13,479 bases of DNA from Saprospiraceae bacterium. GTDB taxonomy: Bacteria > Bacteroidota > Bacteroidia > Chitinophagales > Saprospiraceae. Under the pieces are notes generated by a model. That model was not told where the DNA came from. It saw only the letters and a program-made list of their open reading frames with translations, and did no database searches. Location of the stretch: NCBI GenBank assembly GCA_017995875.1, contig JAGOIB010000049.1:1-13479 (forward strand), given 5' to 3'. Shown here in pieces: positions 1 to 7,650 of the stretch. Both the position numbers and the translations under genes were made by a program. Every line of letters begins with the position of its first letter. Position 1 is the first letter of the stretch.

Positions 1-107
1 AGTTGTGAGTTGTGAGTTGTGAGTTGTGAGTTGTGAGTTGTGAGTTGTGAGTTGTGAGTTGTGAGTTGTGAGTTGTGAGTTGTGAGTTGTGAGTTGTGAG
101 TTGTGAG
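1..107. repeat. Perfect heptamer tandem array (AGTTGTG), cut by window start
   Basis: The stretch consists of 15 uninterrupted, identical copies of AGTTGTG plus two further bases. It begins at the first base of the window, so the true copy number is higher or unknown. No base differs between copies, which suggests recent expansion by replication slippage. Because 7 is not a multiple of 3, the TGA in the unit falls in every reading frame on the plus strand within 21 nt, while the minus strand (CACAACT repeated) contains no stop. It lies downstream of the 3' end of rpiB, with about 145 nt between them. What lies on its other side cannot be seen. Confidence 0.97.
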
Positions 108-231
108 ACAAATATCGTTAGTTGTTTGATCCTTTATCTGTGTTATAGATGAAAGATAAACAAGAGATGATGAGCTATAACCTTTTGTAGACGTGACTTA
201 CTGATTACAGATTACTGAATACCCATTATTG

Positions 232-263
232 CTAACTCATAACTACTCACTACTAACTACACT
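232..263. repeat. Degenerate heptamer array of the CTACTCA type overlapping the rpiB stop
   Basis: Imperfect 7-nt units are visible: CTACTCA at 243-249, CTACTAA at 250-256 and CTACACT at 257-263, with more decayed units before them. The rpiB stop codon (253-255 on the minus strand) and its last codons lie inside the array. The units resemble the reverse complement of the perfect array at 1-107 (CTCACAA against CTCACTA, one base different), so the two tracts are loosely inverted relative to each other. Between them, 108-231 holds no gene that I can see, only AT-rich sequence with a weak GATTACTG-like direct repeat near 200-222. Confidence 0.75.
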
Positions 264-705
264 TAATCTTATCCACCCTCCGTTGATGTCTTCCTCCTTC
301 AAAAGGGGTTTCCAGGAATGTCTGTACCATCGATAACGCGACAGCTTCGGGAACAAATCGGGAAGGGATTGAAAGGATATTGGCATCATTATGCTGGCGG
401 GCAAGAGACGCCAGTTCGTTGTTCCAGCAAAGAGCGGCGCGGATGCCCTGGTGTTTATTGGCGGTCATCGCGGCCCCATTTCCGGAACCGCAAATAATAA
501 TGCCGAGAAAAGATTCTCCATTTTCAACGGAGGTAGCTACCGGATGAATGTGATCAGGATAATCCGTTGATGCCTCACTATCGGTGCCTGCATCAAAGAC
601 ATCGTATCCATTACGATTCAACCAATGTATGATTGCCTCTTTGTAGAGGAAACCTGCATGATCCGCCCCGATGGCAATTCTTTTTCTCTGACCTGATTCT
701 TGCAT
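253..705 (-). CDS. rpiB: Ribose-5-phosphate isomerase B
   Basis: This 150-residue cytoplasmic enzyme interconverts ribose 5-phosphate and ribulose 5-phosphate in the non-oxidative pentose phosphate pathway. The whole RpiB/LacA/LacB fold is present at the usual length. An N-terminal GADHAG motif covers residues 13-18, DYPDH is near 48-52, and the active-site loop ICGSGNG spans 71-77 with the conserved catalytic cysteine at 72. RQHND at 103-107 carries the conserved histidine (105), and a C-terminal EGGRHQRRV is typical of the family. The ATG start at 705 lies 6 nt after the stop of the upstream DUF2723 gene on the same strand, so the two are very probably co-transcribed. The last codons and the TAG stop are made from the degenerate heptamer array, so the C-terminal KCS tail is probably not under strong constraint. 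The isomerase family assignment is firm; isomerisation of an alternative phosphosugar cannot be excluded. Confidence 0.95.
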   Translation of the reverse strand: MQESGQRKRIAIGADHAGFLYKEAIIHWLNRNGYDVFDAGTDSEASTDYPDHIHPVATSVENGESFLGIIICGSGNGAAMTANKHQGIRAALCWNNELASLARQHNDANILSIPSRFVPEAVALSMVQTFLETPFEGGRHQRRVDKIKCS

Positions 706-711
706 AGATGA

Positions 712-3700
712 TTAATTGATGCCTGGAGTTGGAGTAGTGTTGTATGGGCCTAACAGGGCTTCTATCTCTGCTGCAAAAGCTTCGTCTTTCACATTTTTCG
801 AACTCTTCAGGAGTTCAGTGATTGCATTATTGGTCAGCCTGTAGTCAAGGCTGAATCCTGACTTGAGATCATCTTCATCGAGTGAGTCATAGAAAGCCAT
901 GTATTCCGCTGATTCTTTAGCAAGGATGCGCATATGGAATTTAGCCTTATCATATGCCTCTGCCTGGATATAGATATTGATATGTGGCAAGGTGCGCGCA
1001 TCATATGGGAAATTCATATTCGGAAATCCTTCAAAAAACTTATCGGTGATATCAATCGCTTCCTGCTTTTTACCCTGGGCTATCATTTGTTCTGCTGATC
1101 GCCAGATGATCATTTTCTGTGCCTGTACGCTGGCTCCATAGCTATTGTCTACATATAACCTTTGTTTGTCAAAATTGCCCCAACGCCATTTATTGACAAC
1201 CCGGTCATGTACTTTGTCTACATCAACACGACCGCTACCATAGATATAGAATTCCTGCTGGCTCTTTGACTTAACCGGAATAACCCTAAGGCCCAGACCT
1301 TCCATTTGTGTGTAGTCACCGATATTCATGAGTTTAGACTCCTGACACGTGACAGAAAAATAAATCGGTCGATCATAGATATTGCTCATCAATAAATCGA
1401 GGACGGCCAATTGATCTTTGGTGATATACTGCTTGTCGATCGTCACCGGAATTTTGGTGACAATCATACCGGTATCTGCCAGGGTTACCATGCCTGCTTT
1501 CATGGCACGCTCTGGATCGATAGGTATGTACAAATTGTTTGAAGGCAGATAGGTTTCCAGTTTTGTTCCCTGGATGGTTTGTGGATTGTCCTTGGCTAAG
1601 AATTGCAATGCCTGATCTAAAGGCATTTCATTTGGAGAACTCTTTCCGGGTAAAAAGAAAAGTTGATTTCGTTTGCTACCGCGATAACTTTCCGTTGGAA
1701 TGGTCAGTTTGATCGGTGCTGAATCATTTATTTTTCTTCTCAATCCTTCGATGTACCAATCCACCGCAATAAGGCTTAGATTGACGATCCTAACATCACG
1801 TCGTATTCCTTCAACCTCTTGTGCATACCATAGTGGATACGTATCATTATCCCCATAGGTAAACATGATTGAATTAGGGTCAAGTGATTCAAGGAAATTG
1901 CTGGCATAATCTCTTGATGCCGTAATATGCATGCGGCTATGATCATCGAAATTCTGGAACGCCATGATAGCAGGTGCAGTAAGCACCAGGACTGTTGCCA
2001 GATATGGAGTTGCTGATTTGAGTGATGACATTCTTGATTTGATCATTTCGTACAGTGCAGGCACGCCAAGGCCTATCCATATACAGAATGTAAAGAAGGA
2101 ACCGACGAGTACATAGTCCCGTTCACGAGGTTCATTCGGAGGTTGATTGGAATATAAAATAATACCAAGCCCGGTAAACAGGAATAACATCAGGAGTGCA
2201 GTAAAATCTCTTTTCTGCTTTCCAAATTGATAGACTAATCCTAAGATTCCAAAAATCAATGGAAGAAAATAATACCTGTTTCTTGCCTGGTTGTCACGCA
2301 TGGATTCAGGCATTTTATCCATATTGAAAAGACGCGCACTATCGAGGAAATTGATTCCTGAAATCCAATGGCCACTCTTTGGATTCCATGGTTCTGTGCC
2401 TTGCTCGCCGTTTTCCCTTCCTACAAAATTCCACATAAAATATCTCCAGTACATCCAGTTGATCTGGTATCTGAAGAAGAATTCAAGATTGAAAGCCATT
2501 GTTGGCTCGCCTTTTTCGTCACCCATCCATCTTCTATAGAGCGCTGGTCTGCTGCCATCGCTATGACTTATTCGCGGAAGCAGAATTTTATCTTCATCGC
2601 GATAGATGTAGGAAAGTTTCTGATCCACTACTTCGTAATGATCGCCCACAAAACCATATCTGTCATCCTTTTCTGTATCAATCGGAGAGGCATCAAAGTG
2701 AGGGCCACGTAATAATGGACGCTCACCGTATTGCTCGCGGTTGAGATAAGGAATGAGGCGCATAGCGTCGCTTGGGGCATTCATATTAATGGGCGGATTT
2801 GCATTTGCCCTGATAACGACAACACCAATTGTGGAGAAACTGATGATGAGAAGCACCAACGAGATCATCAAACGTTCTGCCAATCCATTATTATTTTTTC
2901 TGGCCCAACGCAATCCAAAAAATGAGAGCGCAATCAATATGAGGATGGTTGGATAGATTCCGGAATGAATCGGTAAGCCCATGCCATTGACCATCAGTAA
3001 TTCCATTTTGGCCCAAAGGGTGGGTACGCCTACGATAACTAATTTCTGTACGATCGGGATCATCATGGCTCCACCGATGGTGGCTAACAGTAATCCGCCA
3101 AAGCTGAAGGTTTTATATTTTTTGAAATAATACAAAAGCCCCATCGCAGGAAATACCAATAAACTCAGCAAGTGAACACCGATGGATAGTCCTGCCACGT
3201 ATATGGCAAACACGATCCATTTATCTGCTTCAGGGGTATCTTCCATAGCATACCATTTGGCAGCGGCCCATACAGTCATGGTGGTGAACATGGTGGACAT
3301 GGCATAAACCTCACCTTCAACAGCACTAAACCAAATAGAGGTACAAAATGCAGTAGCTAATCCTGCTGCTAAACCGGCACCACATGTAACAATAGTTTGT
3401 TCAAGATTCAAGGCCTGGTCTCTTCCCACCATCGAGAGTCTTGCGAAAGCGATGGTAGTCCATGCAACAAAAGTAGCTGCAAGGGCTGTGCATGCGCCTG
3501 ACATGAGATTGACTGCAAAAGCGATATTCTGGGGTTGATCGCTCAGCATTGTTGCTACCCAGGTAAATAACCGACCTATCAACAGGAACAACGGTGCGCC
3601 TGGTGGGTGAACCACCTGAAGTTTGTAGGCACCGAGAACGAACTCCCCACAGTCCCATAAGCTTCCGGTTCTTTCGGCGCTGAAGAAGTATACGACCATG

Positions 3701-3756
3701 GCGATGGCGAAAACAATCCAGCCGGTAATAACAGACAATCTCTTTTCCTGATTCAT
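712..3756 (-). CDS. DUF2723 multi-pass membrane protein, putative GT-C glycosyltransferase
   Basis: This is a 1014-residue inner-membrane protein of the DUF2723 family, which includes eukaryotic TMEM260, a protein O-mannosyltransferase. A glycosyltransferase role in Bacteroidota is inference from that relationship. The first membrane segment is at about residues 10-27. It is followed by the conserved WDCGEF loop with acidic residues D35 and E38, placed like the catalytic acidic residues of GT-C enzymes, then HPPGAPLF at 50-57. Several hydrophobic segments run to about 320, and more lie at about 495-540 and 550-605. The conserved NQPPNEPRERDY (537-548) and YGDNDTYPLWY (634-644) motifs follow. 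The last ~130 residues look helical and could be TPR-like. I chose ATG at 3756 because MNQEKRLSVITGW matches where the family begins; an in-frame GTG at 3777 would add seven residues. A TACTTTTG box about 120 nt upstream may drive this operon. The length and motif order are normal for the family. Confidence 0.9.
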   Translation of the reverse strand: MNQEKRLSVITGWIVFAIAMVVYFFSAERTGSLWDCGEFVLGAYKLQVVHPPGAPLFLLIGRLFTWVATMLSDQPQNIAFAVNLMSGACTALAATFVAWTTIAFARLSMVGRDQALNLEQTIVTCGAGLAAGLATAFCTSIWFSAVEGEVYAMSTMFTTMTVWAAAKWYAMEDTPEADKWIVFAIYVAGLSIGVHLLSLLVFPAMGLLYYFKKYKTFSFGGLLLATIGGAMMIPIVQKLVIVGVPTLWAKMELLMVNGMGLPIHSGIYPTILILIALSFFGLRWARKNNNGLAERLMISLVLLIISFSTIGVVVIRANANPPINMNAPSDAMRLIPYLNREQYGERPLLRGPHFDASPIDTEKDDRYGFVGDHYEVVDQKLSYIYRDEDKILLPRISHSDGSRPALYRRWMGDEKGEPTMAFNLEFFFRYQINWMYWRYFMWNFVGRENGEQGTEPWNPKSGHWISGINFLDSARLFNMDKMPESMRDNQARNRYYFLPLIFGILGLVYQFGKQKRDFTALLMLFLFTGLGIILYSNQPPNEPRERDYVLVGSFFTFCIWIGLGVPALYEMIKSRMSSLKSATPYLATVLVLTAPAIMAFQNFDDHSRMHITASRDYASNFLESLDPNSIMFTYGDNDTYPLWYAQEVEGIRRDVRIVNLSLIAVDWYIEGLRRKINDSAPIKLTIPTESYRGSKRNQLFFLPGKSSPNEMPLDQALQFLAKDNPQTIQGTKLETYLPSNNLYIPIDPERAMKAGMVTLADTGMIVTKIPVTIDKQYITKDQLAVLDLLMSNIYDRPIYFSVTCQESKLMNIGDYTQMEGLGLRVIPVKSKSQQEFYIYGSGRVDVDKVHDRVVNKWRWGNFDKQRLYVDNSYGASVQAQKMIIWRSAEQMIAQGKKQEAIDITDKFFEGFPNMNFPYDARTLPHINIYIQAEAYDKAKFHMRILAKESAEYMAFYDSLDEDDLKSGFSLDYRLTNNAITELLKSSKNVKDEAFAAEIEALLGPYNTTPTPGIN

Positions 3757-3875
3757 AGTATTTATTACGTCATACACCGGTTAGGTGTCAAAGAATGTTA
3801 ATAGCGAATAGTTGAAAATTGATCAGAGACAGCATCGTTTTTATGGGAATAAACTCAGGGCGATGCCATACCGGG

Positions 3876-3883
3876 CAAAAGTA
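3876..3883 (-). promoter_or_regulatory. Candidate Bacteroidota -7 box (TACTTTTG) upstream of the DUF2723-rpiB operon
   Basis: On the minus strand this reads TACTTTTG, matching the Bacteroidota -7 consensus TAnnTTTG. It points at the DUF2723 gene and would give a leader of roughly 110-115 nt. I see no clear -33 TTG at the expected distance, so this is a candidate only. The rest of the gap (3757-3982) contains no gene. Confidence 0.45.
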
Positions 3884-3951
3884 AGAAAATTGGTGCCAGT
3901 TGGGGCGGGGATTAGGGGTGTTTAGTCATTTTTAACGGAGATAGGTGATTT

Positions 3952-3981
3952 CAGCAAAGGAGATAGGGATCCCGGTTGCTG
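3952..3981 (-). terminator. Possible stem-loop just after the ArsR-type gene
   Basis: CAGCAA (3952-3957) pairs with TTGCTG (3976-3981), and the loop contains the palindrome GGGATCCC (3966-3973). The structure starts one nucleotide past the stop codon of the ArsR-type gene, which fits a transcript end. No U-tract follows on the minus strand, so it is not a classic intrinsic terminator. Confidence 0.3.
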
Positions 3982-3982
3982 T

Positions 3983-4348
3983 TCAGGCTTTTGCAAAGGA
4001 CTTATTGACAGATTTAAGTTTTGAAGCAAGGTCTTTGCACACCTTATGGTTGAGAAAGTAATAGGTGTGTGGATATATCTCGGAGGTATCAATTAAGCCT
4101 GCCTGTCGAAGCATTCGAAGATGTTGTGATACAGTGGAGGGTGCCAATGGGATTTTCTTAGCAAGGATATGGTAAGGGGTTATTCCATTTTCCAATAAAT
4201 GTGTCAGGATGATTATTCTGGCTGGATGAGAGAGCGCTTTGGACCAGAAGGATTGTCCATAGGTCAGGGCGTCGAATTGGGGGGCTTTCGAGTAAGCCAT
4301 GAGGGGTGATTTTGCTGGTGAATAAAATTGAAAATTAGGGGTTTCCAT
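3983..4348 (-). CDS. ArsR/SmtB-type winged-helix transcriptional regulator
   Basis: This 121-residue cytoplasmic DNA-binding protein has the ArsR fold. It contains SFWSKALSHPARIIIL (33-48, the family's ALA-HPxRxxIL helix), a helix-turn-helix at about 58-80 with the recognition helix APSTVSQHLRML (69-80), and a wing ending in YPHTYYFLN. The cysteine pairs that bind metals in ArsR, SmtB and CadC (such as ELCVCDL) are absent; the only cysteine is C104 in the C-terminal helix, so direct metal sensing is unlikely. The ATG at 4348 gives an unusual 20-residue N-terminal lead; a second ATG at residue 17 is possible. The gene diverges from the OmpA-domain gene across a 211-nt AT-rich gap, so autoregulation and control of the neighbour are plausible but unproven. 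The ligand is unknown. Confidence 0.85.
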   Translation of the reverse strand: METPNFQFYSPAKSPLMAYSKAPQFDALTYGQSFWSKALSHPARIIILTHLLENGITPYHILAKKIPLAPSTVSQHLRMLRQAGLIDTSEIYPHTYYFLNHKVCKDLASKLKSVNKSFAKA

Positions 4349-4559
4349 AATACAAAACTTAAATTTGCAATATACGTGAACATTAAGTAATTTTATAATC
4401 TGTAAACAATTCTATATCAAATTTATATGATCATTTATACAAAATTAACCCTAAAATTTTCCTACCATTTCAGGCGTCAGAATTCACGTTTAACATCTCG
4501 AATTCCTTCATGAAATCAACCATAATTCAAACCACCAAATCCCCGTTATCAAATCATCA
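4349..4559. promoter_or_regulatory. Divergent AT-rich control region between ArsR-type and OmpA-domain genes
   Basis: This 211-nt gap must carry promoters for both divergent genes. TAAATTTG occurs at 4360-4367 on the plus strand and again at 4418-4425 on the minus strand, both matching TAnnTTTG; neither has a convincing -33 element at the normal distance. An imperfect palindrome centred on GATC at about 4430, with an ATGATCAT core, is a reasonable candidate operator for the ArsR-type protein. No small gene was seen. Confidence 0.4.
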
Positions 4560-5669
4560 ATGAACCATCTCCTCCATACGATCATCCTGGTGATTTCGTG
4601 TTTACTTCCCACGCTGTCATCCAGCCAAAAACCTCCTCCCGAAAACCTGGTACCTAACCCCGGTTTTGAAGAATATTCCGACGAACCCTCAGGCTGGTAT
4701 TACTCAGGTCACGACTTCTCAAGGGTATGCATGTTCTGGACTTCGCCAACAGCAGCATCTCCGGATATCTATGGACCTAAAGTGAAAGTGCCCAAAACCT
4801 GGGCGGAAATAGGTTTTGGAAGAACAAAGTCTTATCAGGGTTCCTCCCACGCAGGCATTACGGTCTATGGTTGTGATAAAGGAAAACCACATTGCCGGGA
4901 ATACGTACAGGTCCAACTCACCGAACCCCTCGTCCGCGGTCAACGATATGGATTCACCTGCCAGCTATCTCATCTTCAAAAGACCGTGATGGTTCGGAAT
5001 ATTGGCCTCTGGTTTAGTGATCAGGAAGTAGATGAAGGCACACAGGATCCAATTTATCAGGATCCCATACTTTCCCTAGACCGCTTTCTTCCTTCTGATG
5101 GCAAATGGTACCGATGGACAGGCCAGTTTGTTGCGGATAAATCCTCTTCTTTTTTGCTGATCGGTAATTTCAAATCCGATGAAGACAGCCAGGTCAAATT
5201 GCCGACTAGAAGTGATCTCCGCTATGGATATTACTATCTCGATGATGTGCATCTCTTTAAAATTCCTCCGATCATCATTCCACCTCCAACGGATTCACCG
5301 CTAACAGATTTTATTCCCAAGCCGGGAGAAATAGTAACCCTCAGCAGGATTTACTTCGAATATGACAGGGTCGATTTTATGCCAAGAGCATTAATTCAAC
5401 TCGATCAACTATTAGCTTTTATTAAAAAATATCCGGGGATGCGTATCGAAATCATCGGTCATACAGATAATATGGGATCAATCGAATACAATCAGCAACT
5501 TTCAATGCGACGTTCTGCAGCTGTGGTCAATTGGTTAGTTGCAAAGGGAATTAATCGCAACAGGCTTGTATCTAGCGGATTTGGCAGTTCGCAACCTATC
5601 AGTACCAACGCTACTTCTATGGGGAGAAGTCAAAACCGAAGGGTAGAAATCAAAGTTTTAAGCCTCTGA
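4560..5669 (+). CDS. Exported OmpA-family protein with N-terminal beta-sandwich domain
   Basis: This 369-residue protein is predicted to be exported and to bind peptidoglycan. Residues 1-22 form a signal peptide with a hydrophobic stretch at 7-19 and probable cleavage near SSSQ. Residues about 27-233 begin with NLVPNPGFE and end with a YYLDDVHLF strand, the pattern of galactose-binding-like beta-sandwich domains found in many Bacteroidota surface proteins. Four cysteines (57, 105, 112, 134) could form disulfides. A proline-rich linker follows at 236-246 (IPPIIIPPPTD). The C-terminal OmpA domain (about 256-367) has YFEYDRVDF, GHTDN with the diaminopimelate-contacting D303, and NQQLSMRRSA with conserved R318. 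The ligand of the N-terminal domain is unknown. The ATG is preceded by an A/T-rich stretch without a Shine-Dalgarno sequence. The gene lies 40 nt ahead of rnhB on the same strand. Confidence 0.88.
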   Translation: MNHLLHTIILVISCLLPTLSSSQKPPPENLVPNPGFEEYSDEPSGWYYSGHDFSRVCMFWTSPTAASPDIYGPKVKVPKTWAEIGFGRTKSYQGSSHAGITVYGCDKGKPHCREYVQVQLTEPLVRGQRYGFTCQLSHLQKTVMVRNIGLWFSDQEVDEGTQDPIYQDPILSLDRFLPSDGKWYRWTGQFVADKSSSFLLIGNFKSDEDSQVKLPTRSDLRYGYYYLDDVHLFKIPPIIIPPPTDSPLTDFIPKPGEIVTLSRIYFEYDRVDFMPRALIQLDQLLAFIKKYPGMRIEIIGHTDNMGSIEYNQQLSMRRSAAVVNWLVAKGINRNRLVSSGFGSSQPISTNATSMGRSQNRRVEIKVLSL

Positions 5670-5709
5670 TGACATACATTTCCGGTCGAAAAACAGTAAT
5701 CTTGTCGTT

Positions 5710-6345
5710 GTGGCAAATCTGAAACCTTATCTGGAAAAAGGAAGACTTGAAGCTGGTTGTGACGAAGCCGGCCGAGGATGCCTTGCCGGCCCTGTTTTCG
5801 CTGCAGCCGTTATTCTTCCTGAAGGATTCCGATGCCCGGGCCTCAATGATTCAAAACAAGTCTCGCATGAAGACAGGGAAAGAATGCGTGTTATTATTGA
5901 AAAGAAAGCCATTGCCTGGGCAGTAGCACATATCGAAGCAAAAGTTATCGATCGCATCAATATTCTGAGAGCTTCCATTCAAGCTATGCACAACGCACTT
6001 CGGATGCTTGGTGAAAAACCTGATTATATCCTTGTTGATGGCAATCGTTTTTATCCTTATGAAACCATTCATCACAAGTGCATTATTTCAGGTGATGCAA
6101 AGTTCAGGTCGATTGCTGCAGCTTCTATCTTGGCCAAGACGCATCGCGATGAATACATGAAATACCTGCATGGATACTATCCGGAATATGGATGGAATCA
6201 AAACAAAGGATATCCAACCGAAATACATAGAACAGTGATTGGGCAACTGGGACTGACGCCAGAGCATCGAAGGAGTTTTAAATACACAGACAACGAAGCT
6301 CAGCAGCTCGATTTATTTGGAGAAAAAAAATCAGTACCCGAATAG
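5710..6345 (+). CDS. rnhB: Ribonuclease HII
   Basis: This 211-residue cytoplasmic endonuclease cuts the RNA strand of RNA-DNA hybrids and incises at single ribonucleotides misincorporated in DNA. All type 2 RNase H signatures are present: CDEAGRGCLAGPV with metal-binding D18 and E19, LNDSKQ at 45-50, ILVDGN with D110, and AAASILAKTHRDEY with D147. The four acidic residues of the active site are therefore intact. The start is GTG at 5710; no ATG upstream is in frame, and the usual short family N-terminus matches. It probably shares a transcript with the OmpA-domain gene 40 nt upstream, although the two functions are unrelated. The length is normal. Confidence 0.96.
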   Translation: MANLKPYLEKGRLEAGCDEAGRGCLAGPVFAAAVILPEGFRCPGLNDSKQVSHEDRERMRVIIEKKAIAWAVAHIEAKVIDRINILRASIQAMHNALRMLGEKPDYILVDGNRFYPYETIHHKCIISGDAKFRSIAAASILAKTHRDEYMKYLHGYYPEYGWNQNKGYPTEIHRTVIGQLGLTPEHRRSFKYTDNEAQQLDLFGEKKSVPE

Positions 6346-6362
6346 ATTTGTCATCCTTCTTG

Positions 6363-6386
6363 AAAAGACCAGTCTAAAGATCTTTT
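6363..6386. terminator. Weak inverted repeat in the convergent gene junction
   Basis: AAAAGA (6363-6368) and TCTTTT (6381-6386) are inverted copies around a 12-nt loop, located where rnhB and the GNAT gene converge. With A-rich and U-rich arms it could act weakly in both directions. The stem is only 6 bp and AT-only apart from one pair, and it overlaps the GNAT 3' end, so support is slight. Confidence 0.2.
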
Positions 6387-6799
6387 ACATCCTTTCCAAA
6401 ATGATGGGCCGTGATATCAAGTCCATGATTGAGATATAGCCTATGCGCATCCTTGCGTTGATGACCTGAATCCAATGAAAAATGATCGTAACCGTTTTCT
6501 TTAGCATATTGAATCATCCATTTTAATAACCTACCCGCATACCCTTTCCTGCGATGCATCGAATGCGTCACCAGGTCATCTACATAAAGCGTTTTACCAC
6601 TAAACAAAACATCCAGCGTCCTGAATCCACCAACAGCAAATGCATGCGTTTCATCTCCAACAAATACAACCTGAAACCCATTTTCCATCTGGCTGATGAG
6701 CATGGTGCGCAATTCATCCACACTTCTATGTGGCCTAAGTTCCATCAATGCAGGAATTAATAAATCTACATCCTCCAGTGAAGCGATTCTGACTTCCAT
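6374..6799 (-). CDS. GNAT-family N-acetyltransferase
   Basis: This 141-residue cytoplasmic protein has the GCN5-related acetyltransferase fold and is predicted to transfer an acetyl group from acetyl-CoA to an amine. The N-terminal beta-alpha pair is MEVRIASLEDVDLLIPALMEL. The central strand LYVDDLVTH (71-79) leads into the acetyl-CoA pyrophosphate loop RRKGYAGR (83-90). The motif-B-like end is FSLDSGHQRKDAHRLYLNHGL (107-127), with the tyrosine often acting as general acid at 122. The acceptor substrate cannot be read from the sequence. The ATG at 6799 is well placed. It follows the anti-sigma gene on the same strand across a 65-nt gap containing a hexamer array, so it may or may not belong to that transcript. 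It converges with rnhB. Confidence 0.9.
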   Translation of the reverse strand: MEVRIASLEDVDLLIPALMELRPHRSVDELRTMLISQMENGFQVVFVGDETHAFAVGGFRTLDVLFSGKTLYVDDLVTHSMHRRKGYAGRLLKWMIQYAKENGYDHFSLDSGHQRKDAHRLYLNHGLDITAHHFGKDVKDL

Positions 6800-6834
6800 A
6801 AAATAATATTGGATTAAAATTTCGGTAACCTTCC

Positions 6835-6864
6835 TTCGCCTTCACCTCAGCCTTCGCCTTCACT
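6835..6864. repeat. Degenerate hexamer array (TTCGCC/TCAGCC type) at the anti-sigma 3' end
   Basis: Five consecutive 6-nt units can be read: TTCGCC, TTCACC, TCAGCC, TTCGCC, TTCACT. The next triplet, TCA at 6865-6867, is the stop codon (TGA) of the anti-sigma gene, in phase with the unit boundary. The same hexamer family occurs at 8403-8462. Sequence on the left (6825-6834) looks like further decayed units. Confidence 0.75.
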
Positions 6865-7650
6865 TCAAATTCCTGCTACACCGACAGTACCAATCAGGTT
6901 TTCAAGTGTAGGTGAATCTTTCCCACCTCTAGGCTCAATCGTGATAGCATATGTTTCTGTTCCATCGACATAGCGTACCTCAATCAAACCTGTAGCCGGT
7001 AGATCAAATACATCAAGTGGTATCGGTGCCTGATTGGGTTTCAGGGACCATAACTGATAAGACTGATTAGCTGCAATCGCAGGCAAATTTCGGACCTGGA
7101 TAAAATTTCTCTTTGTTTCTGAATTGTGATGCAGATAGAGATCTGTGGAAGCAAATCCAGGGGTCGCTGTAAAGGGAAGAATCTTATTGTCAGGATACGT
7201 GAGTTGTTGTAACAGGCGCAACTGGTCCGTCAATTGTTGTGTGGATTGCTCACACGAATCACGCGAGGCGGTCAATTCTTGTTGAAGGAGTTCTGCATCA
7301 GAACTTTTTTGCCAAAACAGATAGCCAAACAACAAGATGCCTAAACCAAATAAAGCAGCCACCATGCGCCACATACCAAATGAACCGGATGATGGGGTAT
7401 GAGGTTTGGTCTTTTCAGAAACCCCTTCATTCTTAATTTGATCAAGAATTTTATCCTTCAAGCCTGCAGGAGCTTTCAAAGAGGCACTTTTTGCAAACAA
7501 CTCAAGGCTTCTTTCAATCTCAGCAATATCAACTTTAAGATCAGGAAAGGCCCGGATATAGCCCTCCACCTCAGCCTTTTCGGCCGTTGAGAGCTGGTCC
7601 ATGACGTAAAGCTCCAATAATCCGGATGCCCTGATTTCTTCTATACCCAC
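6865..7650 (-). CDS. Membrane anti-sigma factor, RskA-like
   Basis: This 261-residue single-pass membrane protein is predicted to hold the partner ECF sigma factor inactive until a signal arrives. The N-terminal cytoplasmic domain (1-75) includes SGLLELYVMDQLS, a helix typical of anti-sigma domains, but no cysteine or HxxxCxxC zinc motif, so it is a zinc-less version. One transmembrane helix lies at about 93-113, followed by a probable coiled coil at 116-150. The C-terminal RskA domain (about 155-261) carries SYQLWSLKP, AITIEPRGGKDSPT and a terminal GTVGVAG. The GTG start at 7650 overlaps the sigma gene by 10 nt, which favours translational coupling and near-stoichiometric synthesis. The stop codon continues a hexamer array, so the last residue may be set by the repeat. 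Confidence 0.88.
   Translation of the reverse strand: MGIEEIRASGLLELYVMDQLSTAEKAEVEGYIRAFPDLKVDIAEIERSLELFAKSASLKAPAGLKDKILDQIKNEGVSEKTKPHTPSSGSFGMWRMVAALFGLGILLFGYLFWQKSSDAELLQQELTASRDSCEQSTQQLTDQLRLLQQLTYPDNKILPFTATPGFASTDLYLHHNSETKRNFIQVRNLPAIAANQSYQLWSLKPNQAPIPLDVFDLPATGLIEVRYVDGTETYAITIEPRGGKDSPTLENLIGTVGVAGI

Noticed and set aside
1..107. Possible CRISPR array
   Set aside because: The units are 7 nt and contiguous with no spacers; it is a simple tandem repeat.
2291..2956. Several plus-strand open frames inside the DUF2723 gene
   Set aside because: They overlap each other and lie opposite conserved DUF2723 sequence; no motifs, no plausible start context.
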